A stretch of 37,600 bases of DNA, taken from positions 1 through 37,600 of the forward strand of contig RFNS01000134.1 in the NCBI GenBank assembly GCA_009927055.1. The letters run 5' to 3'. The notes under the pieces were generated by a model. The model searched no databases and was not told where the DNA came from. It was given only the letters and a program-made list of their open reading frames with translations. Positions 1 to 12,915 of this stretch are shown one piece after another. A program made the position numbers and the translations under genes. Position 1 is the stretch's first letter, and every line of letters starts with the position of its first letter. Origin of the DNA: Alphaproteobacteria bacterium (lineage in GTDB: Bacteria; Pseudomonadota; Alphaproteobacteria; UBA9219; RFNS01).

Positions 1-1
1 G

Positions 2-103
2 GTGCAATATCACCCCGAAGCCTCGCCGGGCCCGCATGATAGTCATTATTTGTTTCAGCGTTTTGTGACCATGATTGAACACCACAAAAAACAGGCGGCC
101 TGA
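2..103 (+). CDS. carA: Carbamoyl-phosphate synthase small subunit, C-terminal fragment (gene truncated by window start)
   Basis: Frame 2 reads [33 protein letters not shown], matching the CarA glutaminase-domain C-terminus ([10 protein letters not shown]); immediately upstream of carB. Confidence 0.9.
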   Translation: MQYHPEASPGPHDSHYLFQRFVTMIEHHKKQAA

Positions 104-104
104 T

Positions 105-3100
105 ATGCCCAAACGTACCGACATTCAAAGCATCTGCATCATCGGCGCGGGGCCGATTGTGATTGGCCAGGCGTGCGAGTTTGATTATTCGGGCGCGCAG
201 GCGTGCAAAGCGCTGCGCGAGGAGGGATACAGGGTTGTTCTGATCAACTCTAACCCCGCCACCATCATGACCGACCCCGACATGGCGGATGCCACATACA
301 TTGAACCCATCACGCCCGAATTTGTGACAAAAATTTTAGAACGCGAAAAGCCCGATGCGCTGCTGCCCACCATGGGCGGCCAAACCGCGCTGAACACGGC
401 CATGGCGCTGTCAAAAGATGGCACGCTAGAGCGATTGGGCATCGAACTGATTGGCGCCAAGCGTGATGCGATAGAAAAAGCCGAAGATCGGTTATTGTTC
501 CGCGAGGCGATGTCAAAAATTGGGCTGAACAGCCCAAAATCTCACGCGGTCAACAATATCGATGACGCGCAAAAAGTTCTGCACGATATTGGCCTGCCCG
601 CCATCATCCGCCCCAGTTTTACGCTGGGCGGCACGGGCGGCGGCATCGCCTATAACCGCAAGGAGTTTGAGGAGATCGCCAAATCGGGCCTGGCCGCCAG
701 CATGATTGGTGAAATTCTGGTCGAAGAAAGTGTGCTGGGCTGGAAAGAATATGAAATGGAAGTGGTGCGCGATAAAGCCGATAATTGCATCATTATTTGT
801 TCCATCGAAAATGTTGACCCCATGGGCATTCATACGGGTGACAGCATCACCGTGGCGCCGGCCCTTACGCTGACCGATAAAGAATATCAGGTCATGCGCA
901 ATGCCAGTCTGGCCGTGCTGCGCGAAATTGGCGTAGATACAGGCGGCAGCAATGTTCAGTTTGCGGTAAACCCGGCGGATGGCCGCATGGTGGTGATTGA
1001 GATGAACCCGCGCGTCAGCCGTTCCTCGGCGCTGGCCAGCAAGGCTACGGGTTTTCCCATTGCCAAAATCGCCGCCAAGCTGGCGGTGGGCTATACGCTG
1101 GATGAACTGACGAATGATATGACCAAAGTCACGCCGGCCAGTTTTGAACCCACGATTGATTATGTGGTGACAAAAATTCCGCGCTTTACGTTTGAAAAAT
1201 TCCCCGGCACCGATGCGACGCTGACCACCAGCATGAAATCGGTGGGCGAGGCGATGGCCATTGGCCGCAACTGGCACGAAAGTGTGCAGAAGGCGCTGCG
1301 ATCACTCGAGACGGGCCTGAGTGGTTTTGATGATGTGGCGTTGGGCGATGGTCAATCGCGCGATGCGGTGGTGGCCGCCCTGGCCAAACCCACGCCCGAC
1401 AGGTTGCTTGTCATTGCGCAGGCGCTGCGTCAGGGCCTGAGTATCGCCGAGGTGTGCCAGATTTGCAGTTATGATCCTTGGTTTGTGGCGCGCATTGCCG
1501 ATATTGTTCAGGCCGAACAGCAGGTGCGCCAAAATGGCTTGCCCGATCAGCCCCGCGACATGCACAAACTGAAGCACATGGGCTTTAGCGATAAGCGCCT
1601 GGCCAAGCTGGCAGGCAAAAAAGAAAGCGATGTGCGACAGCTGCGCGATCAGTTGAATGTTCATCCTGTTTTCAAACGCATTGATACCTGTGCGGGTGAG
1701 TTTAAGAGCAACACCGCCTATATGTATGCAACGTATGAAGGCCAACCCGCATTGCCGGCGGTGTGCGAAGCGGCGCCCAGCGACAAACAAAAAATTATTA
1801 TTCTGGGTGGCGGGCCCAACCGCATCGGGCAGGGCATTGAATTTGATTATTGTTGCGTGCACGCGGCCTTTGCGCTGCGCGAGGCCGGGTTTGAAACCAT
1901 TATGGTCAACTGCAACCCCGAAACGGTCTCAACCGACTATGACACATCGGACCGATTATATTTCGAACCGCTGACAGCCGAAGACGTGATTGAGATTGTG
2001 CGCACCGAGCAGAAAAACGGAACATTGCTGGGTGTCATTGTTCAGTTTGGCGGGCAAACGCCGTTGCGGTTGGCCGAGGCGCTGCAAGACGCCAACATAC
2101 CCATTCTTGGCACCAGCCCTGATGCGATTGATTTGGCCGAGGATCGCGAGCGTTTTCAAAAACTTTTGAACAAGCTCAAGTTGCTGCAACCCCCCAATGG
2201 CCTGGCCCGCAGCGCGATTGAGGCCGAAAAAATCGCGGAGAAAATTGGTTATCCGGTTGTCATTCGCCCCAGTTATGTGCTGGGGGGCCGCGCCATGGAA
2301 ATTGTGCACGATACGCAAGCCCTACAACGTTATATCACCCAGGCGGTTTCGGTGTCGGGCGATAATCCGGTGCTGATTGATCATTATCTGCGCAACGCGA
2401 TTGAGGTGGACGTGGATGTGCTGGCCGATGGGCGCGATGTTTTTGTGGCCGGCGTGATGGAACATATTGAAGAAGCGGGCATCCATTCCGGCGATAGTTC
2501 GTGCAGTTTGCCGCCGTTCAGTTTATCGGCCGACATTGTGAAAGAGATGTCGCGCCAGGCCGAAGAATTGGCGAAGGCTTTGAATGTGGTGGGCCTCATG
2601 AACGTTCAATTCGCGGTGAAGGATAAGAAAATTTATGTGCTGGAAGTGAACCCCCGCGCCAGCCGCACGGTGCCCTTTGTGGCCAAGGCGACAGGCGTGC
2701 CGGTGGCCAAGCTGGCGGCGCGTTTAATGGCGGGTGAAAAGCTGAAAAACATGCGCCTCAAGCATCAAACTTTCAAACATCTGGCGGTCAAAACGCCGGT
2801 GTTTCCCTTTGCGCGTTTTAACAACGTGGATGTGATTTTGGGGCCTGAAATGAAATCGACCGGCGAGGTGATGGGGGTCGATGCCGACTTTGCCGCCGCC
2901 TTTGCCAAAGCGCAGCTGGGGGCCGGCATGAAACTTCCGAAGACGGGCACCATTTTTATGTCGGTGCGCGATGAGGATAAGCACGAGGCCGCGCGCGTGG
3001 CCAAAAAATTTGTCGATGAGGGGTTCAGGCTGATCGCGACACGCGGCACCGCCAAAGCCCTGCAAGATGAAGGCGTGCCCGTGCGTGTGGTGAATAAGGT

Positions 3101-3347
3101 GTTTGAAGGTCAGCCGCATATTGTGGATGCGCTGATCAATGGCGAGGTGGCCCTGGTGGTGAATACGACCGAAGGGGCGGCCGCCATTGCCGACAGTTTT
3201 AGCATCCGCCGCACGGCGCTGATGCAGCAAATACCCTATTACACCACCATCACCGCCGCCCGCGCGGTGGCCGATGCGATTGCTGCGGTGCAAAAGGAAA
3301 CGCTTGAAGTTCAATCGCTTCAGGGCTATCTTAAGGCGGCCTCCTAG
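105..3347 (+). CDS. carB: Carbamoyl-phosphate synthase large subunit
   Basis: Full-length ~1080 aa; [58 protein letters not shown]; two ATP-grasp halves (second begins [51 protein letters not shown]). ATG at 105 preferred over the TTG at 75. Confidence 0.98.
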   Translation: MPKRTDIQSICIIGAGPIVIGQACEFDYSGAQACKALREEGYRVVLINSNPATIMTDPDMADATYIEPITPEFVTKILEREKPDALLPTMGGQTALNTAMALSKDGTLERLGIELIGAKRDAIEKAEDRLLFREAMSKIGLNSPKSHAVNNIDDAQKVLHDIGLPAIIRPSFTLGGTGGGIAYNRKEFEEIAKSGLAASMIGEILVEESVLGWKEYEMEVVRDKADNCIIICSIENVDPMGIHTGDSITVAPALTLTDKEYQVMRNASLAVLREIGVDTGGSNVQFAVNPADGRMVVIEMNPRVSRSSALASKATGFPIAKIAAKLAVGYTLDELTNDMTKVTPASFEPTIDYVVTKIPRFTFEKFPGTDATLTTSMKSVGEAMAIGRNWHESVQKALRSLETGLSGFDDVALGDGQSRDAVVAALAKPTPDRLLVIAQALRQGLSIAEVCQICSYDPWFVARIADIVQAEQQVRQNGLPDQPRDMHKLKHMGFSDKRLAKLAGKKESDVRQLRDQLNVHPVFKRIDTCAGEFKSNTAYMYATYEGQPALPAVCEAAPSDKQKIIILGGGPNRIGQGIEFDYCCVHAAFALREAGFETIMVNCNPETVSTDYDTSDRLYFEPLTAEDVIEIVRTEQKNGTLLGVIVQFGGQTPLRLAEALQDANIPILGTSPDAIDLAEDRERFQKLLNKLKLLQPPNGLARSAIEAEKIAEKIGYPVVIRPSYVLGGRAMEIVHDTQALQRYITQAVSVSGDNPVLIDHYLRNAIEVDVDVLADGRDVFVAGVMEHIEEAGIHSGDSSCSLPPFSLSADIVKEMSRQAEELAKALNVVGLMNVQFAVKDKKIYVLEVNPRASRTVPFVAKATGVPVAKLAARLMAGEKLKNMRLKHQTFKHLAVKTPVFPFARFNNVDVILGPEMKSTGEVMGVDADFAAAFAKAQLGAGMKLPKTGTIFMSVRDEDKHEAARVAKKFVDEGFRLIATRGTAKALQDEGVPVRVVNKVFEGQPHIVDALINGEVALVVNTTEGAAAIADSFSIRRTALMQQIPYYTTITAARAVADAIAAVQKETLEVQSLQGYLKAAS

Positions 3348-3358
3348 AGGTTTTTGTG

Positions 3359-3390
3359 AAAAGCTGCGGGTACCCCCCGCCGCTTTTTTT
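3359..3390 (+). terminator. Rho-independent terminator of carAB
   Basis: AAAGCtGCGGG-TACCCC-CCCGCcGCTTT hairpin followed by a T-run, 12 nt after the carB stop. Confidence 0.75.
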
Positions 3391-3411
3391 GTTTGATCGC
3401 AAGGGGTTATA

Positions 3412-3897
3412 ATGACCGAGAAAGTGCCTATGACCGCCGAAGGTCTCGAGCGGCTGGAGAAAGAATTACACCATCTGGTGCACAGCGAGCGCCCCGCCGT
3501 GGTGAAGGCCATTGCCGAAGCGCGCGAGCACGGCGACCTGAGTGAAAATGCCGAATATCATGCCGCGCGTGAACGCCAAAGTTTTATTGAAGGCCGCGTG
3601 CTGGAGCTGGAAGATAAAATCAGCCGTGCTGAGGTGATTGATCCTTCCAAATTATCTGGCAAAAACATTATGTTCGGTGCTTATGTTACCTTGGTCGATG
3701 AAGATAATGACGACGAAGTGGTGTACCGCCTGGTGGGACAGGATGAAAGCGATATTAAACTGGGGCTTCTGTCCATCAGCAGCCCTTTGGCCCGTGCGTT
3801 GATTGGCAAAACGGTGGGCGACAGCGTTGAGGTGAGCACACCCGGCGGCACCAAAAGCTATGAAGTGCTGAAGGTCAGTTTTAAGAAGGCGTCGTAG
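3412..3897 (+). CDS. greA: Transcription elongation factor GreA
   Basis: [62 protein letters not shown]; hallmark [16 protein letters not shown] motif. Confidence 0.97.
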   Translation: MTEKVPMTAEGLERLEKELHHLVHSERPAVVKAIAEAREHGDLSENAEYHAARERQSFIEGRVLELEDKISRAEVIDPSKLSGKNIMFGAYVTLVDEDNDDEVVYRLVGQDESDIKLGLLSISSPLARALIGKTVGDSVEVSTPGGTKSYEVLKVSFKKAS

Positions 3898-4867
3898 GTT
3901 TTCCCAAAAAATAGGGAATAGATGGCCGTGGAATGCTGGGCAGCCAGCCTGCTCCGGCTGCTTTTGGCGTTTCGGCGGGCGCGGCGATGTCGGCCGCAGG
4001 GTTTCTCCATTGCGTGAGGTCAACCAGCGAATGTTCAAGTCCAGCCAGTTGAATGGCCTTGGCCGCCACTTGCGATGCGCGCGGAGCCTCCAAAATTTGG
4101 TGGTCGGCTGTATCAGTAATATGTGTCAGGGCGTGCGGATAATTTTCAAGTGCGCGCAGCGTATCGGCGGCGGTTAAGCCTGCAACATGGGCCCATATCT
4201 CATCGTGTTGCGAGACAAACGCATGAAACGGGCCAGAGAATTTTTCAAACATCACGGGGTGCGCAGCGCTATTTACAGACAGCACGCCATCACGCACAGG
4301 GAAGGTGGCATGATGATGCATGAATACCAGCGGCAGCCCGCCAAACGAATATCCCATCATCAGGGCCGGTTGTTGGGCCAGAGTATTGAACCCCTTGTTG
4401 GCGCAGTATTTCTCAATCGCCGCGCCAATGGCATGGGCCAAAATTTTGCCGGCGGATTCGGCGTTTGGTTTGGTGGCTAGAATATCAACTTTGTGGGCGC
4501 GCCATTCGCAGATGGGATCAAAATAAAGGGTTGGACGCTCGGCGAGCAGACGTTTCAGGATATGATCATGGCCAGTGGCGGGCGCAAGAAGACGCCTGCC
4601 CAGAACGCGCGGAGCCATTAAAAGATCAGACGTGCGCAGAGAAGGGAATGTGCGCGCGCGCGGAATAACCACCAGCGCATTGCTGCTTGAACAGATGTGG
4701 CGCACCAGCACCTTCACACTCTCGCCTGTGCCGCTTAACCCATGACAAAAAATAATGGTCGCGGCGGGAGGGATGCGAGCAGGCACAAGAGGGTTGCGCA
4801 AAAAATAAAATGCGCCACCACCGGCGGTCACATGCTCAGGTTCAAGGGGAAGCATGGCTGAAAGCAT
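3881..4867 (-). CDS. Alpha/beta hydrolase (esterase/phospholipase-like)
   Basis: [18 protein letters not shown] near the N-terminus and nucleophile-elbow-like GYSFGG; 3' end overlaps the greA 3' end convergently. Confidence 0.7.
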   Translation of the reverse strand: MLSAMLPLEPEHVTAGGGAFYFLRNPLVPARIPPAATIIFCHGLSGTGESVKVLVRHICSSSNALVVIPRARTFPSLRTSDLLMAPRVLGRRLLAPATGHDHILKRLLAERPTLYFDPICEWRAHKVDILATKPNAESAGKILAHAIGAAIEKYCANKGFNTLAQQPALMMGYSFGGLPLVFMHHHATFPVRDGVLSVNSAAHPVMFEKFSGPFHAFVSQHDEIWAHVAGLTAADTLRALENYPHALTHITDTADHQILEAPRASQVAAKAIQLAGLEHSLVDLTQWRNPAADIAAPAETPKAAGAGWLPSIPRPSIPYFLGKPTTPS

Positions 4868-4927
4868 TGGACAGAATCAGACCAGGCGCAACACAAAAAA
4901 ATTCCGCAGTGCAATGTGACGGAGGAA

Positions 4928-6676
4928 TCACCCCGTCTGCAGCTGGTTGAAATGGGCATAGAGGCCGCTGCTTTTCAACAACTGGGCGTGCGTGCCGGTT
5001 TCAACAATCTGTCCATGATCCAGCACAATAATGCGATCGGCCTGCTGCACCGTCGAGAGGCGATGCGCGATGATGAGTGTGGTTCGGTCTTTCATCACGG
5101 TTTTCATGGCGTGCTGAATGGTTTGTTCGCTGGCGCTGTCGAGAGCCGAGGTGGCTTCATCCAAAAGCAGCAGGGGCGGGTTGCGCAAAATGGCGCGGGC
5201 CAGGGCGATGCGCTGGCGCTGTCCGCCTGAAAGGCGCACGCCTTTTTCGCCCAGCGATGTTTGGTACCCCTGCGGCAGGGCCGAGATAAAGTCGTGCGCG
5301 TGCGCGGCTTTGGCGGCGGCTATCATATCGCCTTGGCTCGCGTTGTGCCGGCCAAAGGCGATGTTTTCGGCGGCAGTGCCCGAGAAAATGACAGGGTCTT
5401 GCGACACAAAACCAATTTGCTGCCGCAAGGCGCACAAATCGAGCGTGCGGAGATCAATGCCATCAAACCGCAGCAACCCAGATGAGGGATCATAAAAGCG
5501 CAGAAGAAGCTGAAACAGGGTGGTTTTGCCCGCCCCGCTGGGGCCGACCAGCGCCACGTGCTCGCCCGCGCGAATGGTCAGTGTAAAGTTTTTAATGATG
5601 GGGTGATCGGGCCGCGCAGGATAGGCGAACGTGACATTATCAAACGAGACCGATCCCTTGGCAGGCAGGCCCAGCGGCACAGGGTGCGATGGCGATGCAA
5701 TGGTAGGTTGCATGTTGAAAAGATCGTGGATGCGCTCCATCGCCCCTGCGGCGCGTTGCAGTTCGCCAATCACTTCGCTGATGGCGCCCACCGCCCCCGC
5801 CACCACCACCGCATAAAAAATAAATGCCGAAAGCTGGCCCGGTGAAATGCGCCCCGTTAAAACATCGTGACCGCCTGTCCACAAAATAAAGGTGATGGCG
5901 GTAAAGACCATCACGATCACAAGCGCGGTCAGGGCGGCGCGCTGGCGAATACGGTTGCGCGCGGCACCCAGGGCGTCTGTGTTGGCCAGGGTAAATTTAT
6001 TCTGGGCCTGATGTTCGCTGGTGTAAGCCTGAATGGTTTTAATACCGCCCAGCGTTTCTTCGGCCGATGCATTCACCTCGGCCAGTTTTTCTTGAGACAG
6101 TTTGGATGCCGCACGAACACGCTTGCCGTAAATAATGATGGGCACCACCACCAGTGGCACCATCAGCACAATCATGCCGGCCAGCTTGGGGCTTTGCGTG
6201 AACATCAGCACAAGGCCGCCTGTCATCATCAGCATGTTACGCAAGGCAATCGAGACCGATGACCCCACAACGCCCTGCAAAATGGTGGTATCGGTTGAAA
6301 GACGCGACAGCACATCGCCCATGCGGGCCGTTTCATAAAACGCCGCATCCAGCCCCAGAAGTTTTGAGAAAATGCGCTGCCGCAATTCGGCCACCACCTT
6401 TTCGCCCAGCAAGGTCACAAGGCTGTAGCGGGTATAGGTGGCTGCCGCCAACACCACCACCACGCCCATCATCAGCACCAACGCATCATCAAGCTGCTGG
6501 GGGTTTTTCTGGGCCAGACCTTGATCAATCACCCCGCGCAGAGCATGCCCAATGCCCAGCATGGTTGCCGCTGCCACCACCAGCGCCAGCACGGCACCTG
6601 CCGCCAGCCACGCATGCTGGCGGATGTAAGGTATGATAAAGGTCAGACTGTGAAAGCGCTTGTCAGAGGGGGTCAT
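4928..6676 (-). CDS. ABC exporter, fused transmembrane and ATP-binding domains (MsbA-related)
   Basis: N-terminal TM segments, Walker A GPSGAGKTT, signature LSGGQRQRIALARA, Walker B LLLLDEATSALD. Confidence 0.93.
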   Translation of the reverse strand: MTPSDKRFHSLTFIIPYIRQHAWLAAGAVLALVVAAATMLGIGHALRGVIDQGLAQKNPQQLDDALVLMMGVVVVLAAATYTRYSLVTLLGEKVVAELRQRIFSKLLGLDAAFYETARMGDVLSRLSTDTTILQGVVGSSVSIALRNMLMMTGGLVLMFTQSPKLAGMIVLMVPLVVVPIIIYGKRVRAASKLSQEKLAEVNASAEETLGGIKTIQAYTSEHQAQNKFTLANTDALGAARNRIRQRAALTALVIVMVFTAITFILWTGGHDVLTGRISPGQLSAFIFYAVVVAGAVGAISEVIGELQRAAGAMERIHDLFNMQPTIASPSHPVPLGLPAKGSVSFDNVTFAYPARPDHPIIKNFTLTIRAGEHVALVGPSGAGKTTLFQLLLRFYDPSSGLLRFDGIDLRTLDLCALRQQIGFVSQDPVIFSGTAAENIAFGRHNASQGDMIAAAKAAHAHDFISALPQGYQTSLGEKGVRLSGGQRQRIALARAILRNPPLLLLDEATSALDSASEQTIQHAMKTVMKDRTTLIIAHRLSTVQQADRIIVLDHGQIVETGTHAQLLKSSGLYAHFNQLQTG

Positions 6677-6859
6677 GAGCGATTCATAGCCTTATTTTTC
6701 AAAAGGTTAAATAAGGAAAAGCGGGTGGATTGACGAAAGCCCGCGAACGCGGCAGTGTGCGCCTTCTGGAAGGGAAGGGACGATTCAGGTTCACAAAACC
6801 GTATCGCCTTTTCTATCACCAACAACAGCTAAGGCTTGGAGTAAGCCAAGGGGAATATC

Positions 6860-7099
6860 ATGAGCGATGTTGCCGAACGCGTGAAGAAAATCGTGATTGA
6901 GCATTTGGGTGTCGATGCCGCCAAGGTGTCAGAGACAGCCAGCTTCATCGATGATCTGGGCGCGGACAGCCTGGATACCGTTGAATTGGTTATGGCCTTT
7001 GAAGAAGAATTTGGTGTTGAAATTCCTGATGACGCCGCAGAAAAAATTCAAACCGTAAAAGACGCGATTGATTTTATTCAACAGCGTCAGGCGGCCTAA
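6860..7099 (+). CDS. acpP: Acyl carrier protein
   Basis: 79 aa, contains [37 protein letters not shown] with the phosphopantetheine DSL site; immediately upstream of fabF. Confidence 0.98.
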   Translation: MSDVAERVKKIVIEHLGVDAAKVSETASFIDDLGADSLDTVELVMAFEEEFGVEIPDDAAEKIQTVKDAIDFIQQRQAA

Positions 7100-7155
7100 G
7101 GGCTACCGCTGGCGGCTGTTTGTCTTTTTCGCCTGAAGCCGCTTAAGTGATGACG

Positions 7156-8418
7156 ATGAGAAGAGTTGTTGTAACGGGTATGGGAATGGCCACCCCGCTG
7201 GGCAGTGGGGTGGCTTATAACTGGCAGCGCTTGCTGGCCGGCCACACGGGCATTCGGCGCATTACCAGCTTTGAAGTGGCCGATATGGCGTGTCAGATTG
7301 CGGGGCAGGTGCCGCGCGGCGTGGGCGAAGGCTTGTTAGATCTCGACAGCATCATCCCCCCCAAAGATCAGCGCAAGATGGATATGTTCATCCATTACGG
7401 GCTGGTGGCGGCGGTGGAAGCGGTGGCCGACAGCGGCTATGTGCCGCCCGATGATGAAGCGCGTGAGCGCGCGGGCGTGATGATTGGCAGCGGCATTGGC
7501 GGCCTGCAAGAAATTTATGAAACATCGGTGGTGCTGCACGAAAAGGGACCGCGGAAAGTGTCGCCTTTTTTTATTCCGGCCAGCCTTATTAACCTCGCCT
7601 CCGGCCAGGTGTCCATTCGTTTTGGCTATCGCGGCCCCAACCACGCCAGTGTCACGGCCTGTGCCAGCGGCGCCCACGCCATTGGCGATGCCGCGCGCAT
7701 GATTGCGTTGGGCGATGCCGATGTGATGCTGGCAGGCGGGGCCGAAGCCGCCGTATGCCGCGCGGGCATTGCGGGTTTTGCGGCCCTGCGCGCCCTTTCA
7801 ACCGGCTTTAATGATCGGCCCGACAAAGCCAGCCGCCCCTATGATCAAGAGCGCGATGGTTTTGTGATGGGCGAAGGGGCGGGTGTTGTGGTGTTGGAAG
7901 ACTATGACCACGCCAAGAAACGCGGTGCTAAAATTTATGCCGAGTTGGTGGGCTATGGCCTTTCGGGCGATGCTTACCACATGACAGCCCCCGCCGAAGA
8001 TGGCGATGGCGGTTATCGGGCCATGCGCATGGCGTTATCACGCGCGGGCCTTGCGCCCGATCAGATCGATTATATCAACGCCCATGGCACCAGTACCCCG
8101 CGCGGTGATGAGGTTGAGTTAATGGGCATCAAGCGCGCCTTTGGCAGCGTGGCAGAAAAAGTGGCCATTTCATCGACCAAGTCGGCCATTGGGCATTTGC
8201 TGGGTGCCGCTGGCGCGGTTGAAGCCATTTACAGCATTTTGGCCTGCCGCGATGATGTGGCGCCCCCCACCCTTAACCTCGATAACCCTTCTGAGAGTTG
8301 CGCGGGCTTTAATTTGGTTCCGCACACCGCGCAGCAACGCAATATTAACATTGTGCTGTCCAACTCATTTGGCTTCGGCGGCACAAACGCGTGTCTGATT
8401 TTTAGGGGTTCAGTATAA
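7156..8418 (+). CDS. fabF: Beta-ketoacyl-ACP synthase II
   Basis: MRRVVVTGMGMATPLGSG; active-site ASVTACASGAHAIGDAARMI; INAHGTSTPRGD; KSAIGHLLGAAGAVE. In-frame starts also exist at 7147/7150. Confidence 0.97.
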   Translation: MRRVVVTGMGMATPLGSGVAYNWQRLLAGHTGIRRITSFEVADMACQIAGQVPRGVGEGLLDLDSIIPPKDQRKMDMFIHYGLVAAVEAVADSGYVPPDDEARERAGVMIGSGIGGLQEIYETSVVLHEKGPRKVSPFFIPASLINLASGQVSIRFGYRGPNHASVTACASGAHAIGDAARMIALGDADVMLAGGAEAAVCRAGIAGFAALRALSTGFNDRPDKASRPYDQERDGFVMGEGAGVVVLEDYDHAKKRGAKIYAELVGYGLSGDAYHMTAPAEDGDGGYRAMRMALSRAGLAPDQIDYINAHGTSTPRGDEVELMGIKRAFGSVAEKVAISSTKSAIGHLLGAAGAVEAIYSILACRDDVAPPTLNLDNPSESCAGFNLVPHTAQQRNINIVLSNSFGFGGTNACLIFRGSV

Positions 8419-8490
8419 TTTTATTCGCTTGAATTTGGCTCACTTGGGCCAAGACTCATGAATATAATGGATTAAATCTGCCCACACCGT

Positions 8491-8584
8491 CGTCATTCCG
8501 GCGCAAGCCGGAATCTAGGGCCGCTCAAGAAACTGTTGGGTTTGTGTTTGCCGCCCTAGATGCCGGATCACGTCCGGCATGACG
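8491..8584. repeat. REPIN-like pair of inverted palindromic repeats (copy A)
   Basis: CGTCATTCCGGCGCAAGCCGGAATCTAGGGCCGC...GCCGCCCTAGATGCCGGATCACGTCCGGCATGACG; the right half reverse-complements to CGTCATGCCGGACGTGATCCGGCATCTAGGGCGGC, a copy of the left half. Confidence 0.75.
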
Positions 8585-8645
8585 AAGTTTTTTCGTTGAT
8601 ATGGCTTGAGATTGAATAAGTCTGAACCTTAATGATGACAATCAA

Positions 8646-11129
<2,484 letters not shown>

Positions 11130-11167
11130 TTATGGATTGCGAGGAAAATCAAGCCACAATAAAAGAT

Positions 11168-11247
11168 CGTCATCTCCGCGCAGGCGGGGGTCCATCCCTT
11201 GGCAAGGGCTGGCGGATGAATGGATTCCCGCTTTTGCGGGAATGACG
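11168..11247. repeat. REPIN-like pair of inverted palindromic repeats (copy B)
   Basis: CGTCATCTCCGCGCAGGCGGGGGTCCATCCC...GGATGAATGGATTCCCGCTTTTGCGGGAATGACG; two facing hairpins bounded by CGTCAT/ATGACG. Confidence 0.7.
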
Positions 11248-11381
11248 CAGTTTTTATGTCGATTTTGCTCATCATATCCGTGCCAGAAACCTACCAAAAA
11301 TACCCCCTAAAGCCAAATGATTTGGGCCAGTTTCAGCCCGCAAATAAGGCTTCATTTTCGGCGCTTATGCGCCTATGTTAG

Positions 11382-11549
11382 GGGGTGGAAGAGCACTGTG
11401 GGGTGCGCCAGGCGCTATATTCCCCGGGGCGATAAGTCTCAACAGGGAGCTGTCACTGATCAGGCCGTGGTCTGATTACACGGCGCCCACCTGCACAGCA
11501 GGCCGCGTTGGGAATGGATGCCAGCGGCCAATGCGGTCTCTTCCACCTG
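11382..11549 (+). ncRNA. ssrS: Probable 6S RNA (ssrS), alphaproteobacterial type
   Basis: Perfect closing stem GGTGGAAGAG (11384-11393)/CTCTTCCACC (11538-11547), ~165 nt length, and internal TTCCCCGGGGCGATAAG resembling the E. coli 6S central-bubble segment TCCCCTGAGCCGATA; no credible ORF; -10-like TATGTT just upstream. Confidence 0.72.
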
Positions 11550-11625
11550 TGAAAGTAATGTATTGCTTTATGTTCTGATTGCCGGGTGATATTTTTGTGC
11601 ATCGGCCAACGCATGGAGGTTTTAG

Positions 11626-11865
11626 ATGAGTAATCAGAGAATTACGACGAGTGGCCCAAGAGGTGGCTATTTGGTTGCTCGCCCTTGTGATCCCAGTGTT
11701 CCAACTCAGTATGATGATGGTGAACCAGATGGTGACGAACCGGATAATGGGTTTGATGATAAGCCACCACGCAACGCTCACGTTGGGCCTGAGAGAGCAC
11801 TCAACGGCCCCGCTCCAAACGGGGCAGCGCCCGCACCCGCAAAGGGAACGCCTAAGCCAGCTTAA
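11626..11865 (+). CDS. Small Pro/Asp-rich hypothetical protein
   Basis: 79 aa; good Shine-Dalgarno GGAGG 8 nt before ATG (gcatGGAGGttttagATG); low-complexity acidic and Pro/Ala-rich tail; no recognised family. Confidence 0.45.
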   Translation: MSNQRITTSGPRGGYLVARPCDPSVPTQYDDGEPDGDEPDNGFDDKPPRNAHVGPERALNGPAPNGAAPAPAKGTPKPA

Positions 11866-12861
11866 TTAAGCCGTTTTCCGCGTCTTCCACAGGCTGTAGA
11901 TAATACCGCTGGCCAGAATCGATACGGTAATGCCCAGCGAGAGCATGGGGGGAAATTTTTCCATGCCCATCAGGTCGGTGATAAAGATTTTGCTGCCGAT
12001 GAATATCAGCACCACCGACAGCGCATATTTCAGGTAGGCAAACCGGTCGATCATGGCGGACAGCGCAAAATAAAGTGACCGGAGGCCCAGAATAGCAAAA
12101 ATATTGCTGGTAAAGACGATATAGGGATCGAGTGTGATGGCAAAAATGGCCGGCACGCTATCGACCGCAAAAATAACATCGGCAAACTCAATTAACACCA
12201 GCGCCATAAACACGGGCGTAATGTGCGTCACAATTTTGCCGGTTTTTTTGTGCGGCAGCTTCACAAAAAACTTTTCGCCATGCAGGTCTTTGGTCACGTT
12301 AAAACGCTTTTCCATAAAGCGCAGCAGCGGATTGTTATCGATGCTGGTTTCTTTGTCAGCCATCATCAGCATTTTCACGCCGGTAATGACCAAAAACGCC
12401 GCAAACACATACATGATCCATTCAAACTTGTGCACCAGCGTGGCGCCCGCCCCAATCATGATGCCGCGCAGAATGATGACGCCCAAAATGCCCCACAGCA
12501 GCACGCGGTGCTGATATTTCCGCGGAATGTGGAAGTAAGATAAAATCATGGCGATGACAAAAATGTTATCCATGGCCAGCGTATATTCGACAACGTAACC
12601 GGTGATATATTCCAGCACCTTGGTTTTGGCGATGGTATCGCCGTACAACTCAACACTCTGAAACCAGATGAAGAACGCAAAGGAAAAACCCAGCGCAGCA
12701 TAAAAACCCGACATGATCAGGCTTTCTTTCACGCCAATCTCGCGGTGTTTTTTATGAAGGATGCCGAGATCCAAAATCATCAGCGTCACAACAATGGCAA
12801 GAAAAACAAGCCACATCCACATGGGTTTGGTCAGCCATTCGGTCATCAGAAATTCGGGCAT
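11866..12861 (-). CDS. TerC-family integral membrane protein (Alx-like)
   Basis: MTEWLTKPMWMWLVFLAIVVTLMILDLGILHKKHREIGVKESL; EYTLAMDNIFVIAMIL; LIEFADVIFAVDSVPAIFAITLDPYIVFTSNIFAILGLRSLYF is typical of TerC. Confidence 0.93.
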   Translation of the reverse strand: MPEFLMTEWLTKPMWMWLVFLAIVVTLMILDLGILHKKHREIGVKESLIMSGFYAALGFSFAFFIWFQSVELYGDTIAKTKVLEYITGYVVEYTLAMDNIFVIAMILSYFHIPRKYQHRVLLWGILGVIILRGIMIGAGATLVHKFEWIMYVFAAFLVITGVKMLMMADKETSIDNNPLLRFMEKRFNVTKDLHGEKFFVKLPHKKTGKIVTHITPVFMALVLIEFADVIFAVDSVPAIFAITLDPYIVFTSNIFAILGLRSLYFALSAMIDRFAYLKYALSVVLIFIGSKIFITDLMGMEKFPPMLSLGITVSILASGIIYSLWKTRKTA

Positions 12862-12915
12862 GGGTCCTCAGGGGTTATAGAATCTGTTTAGATGATTGCG
12901 CAGAAAAACGCCAGT

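Noticed and set aside
513-1277. 254-aa ORF antisense to carB, and similar antisense ORFs (e.g. 1302-1862 -, 2724-3512 -)
   Set aside because: Shadow frames of a well-supported conserved gene in moderately high-GC DNA; His/Arg/Gln/Gly-rich low-information sequences with no recognisable domain.
8491-8584. CRISPR-like repeats
   Set aside because: Repeats are single dispersed inverted pairs in separate intergenic regions, not regularly spaced direct repeats; no cas genes.
11382-11549. SRP RNA (ffs) or tmRNA as alternative identity for the ncRNA
   Set aside because: Lacks the AGGTCAGG-CCGGAAGG-AGCAGCC SRP core and any tmRNA tag ORF or tRNA-like ends; the long closing stem fits 6S better.
11476-11781. 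101-aa minus-strand ORF overlapping the 6S RNA candidate and the 11626 ORF
   Set aside because: Overlaps a structured RNA candidate and a better-signalled plus-strand ORF; no RBS or family support.
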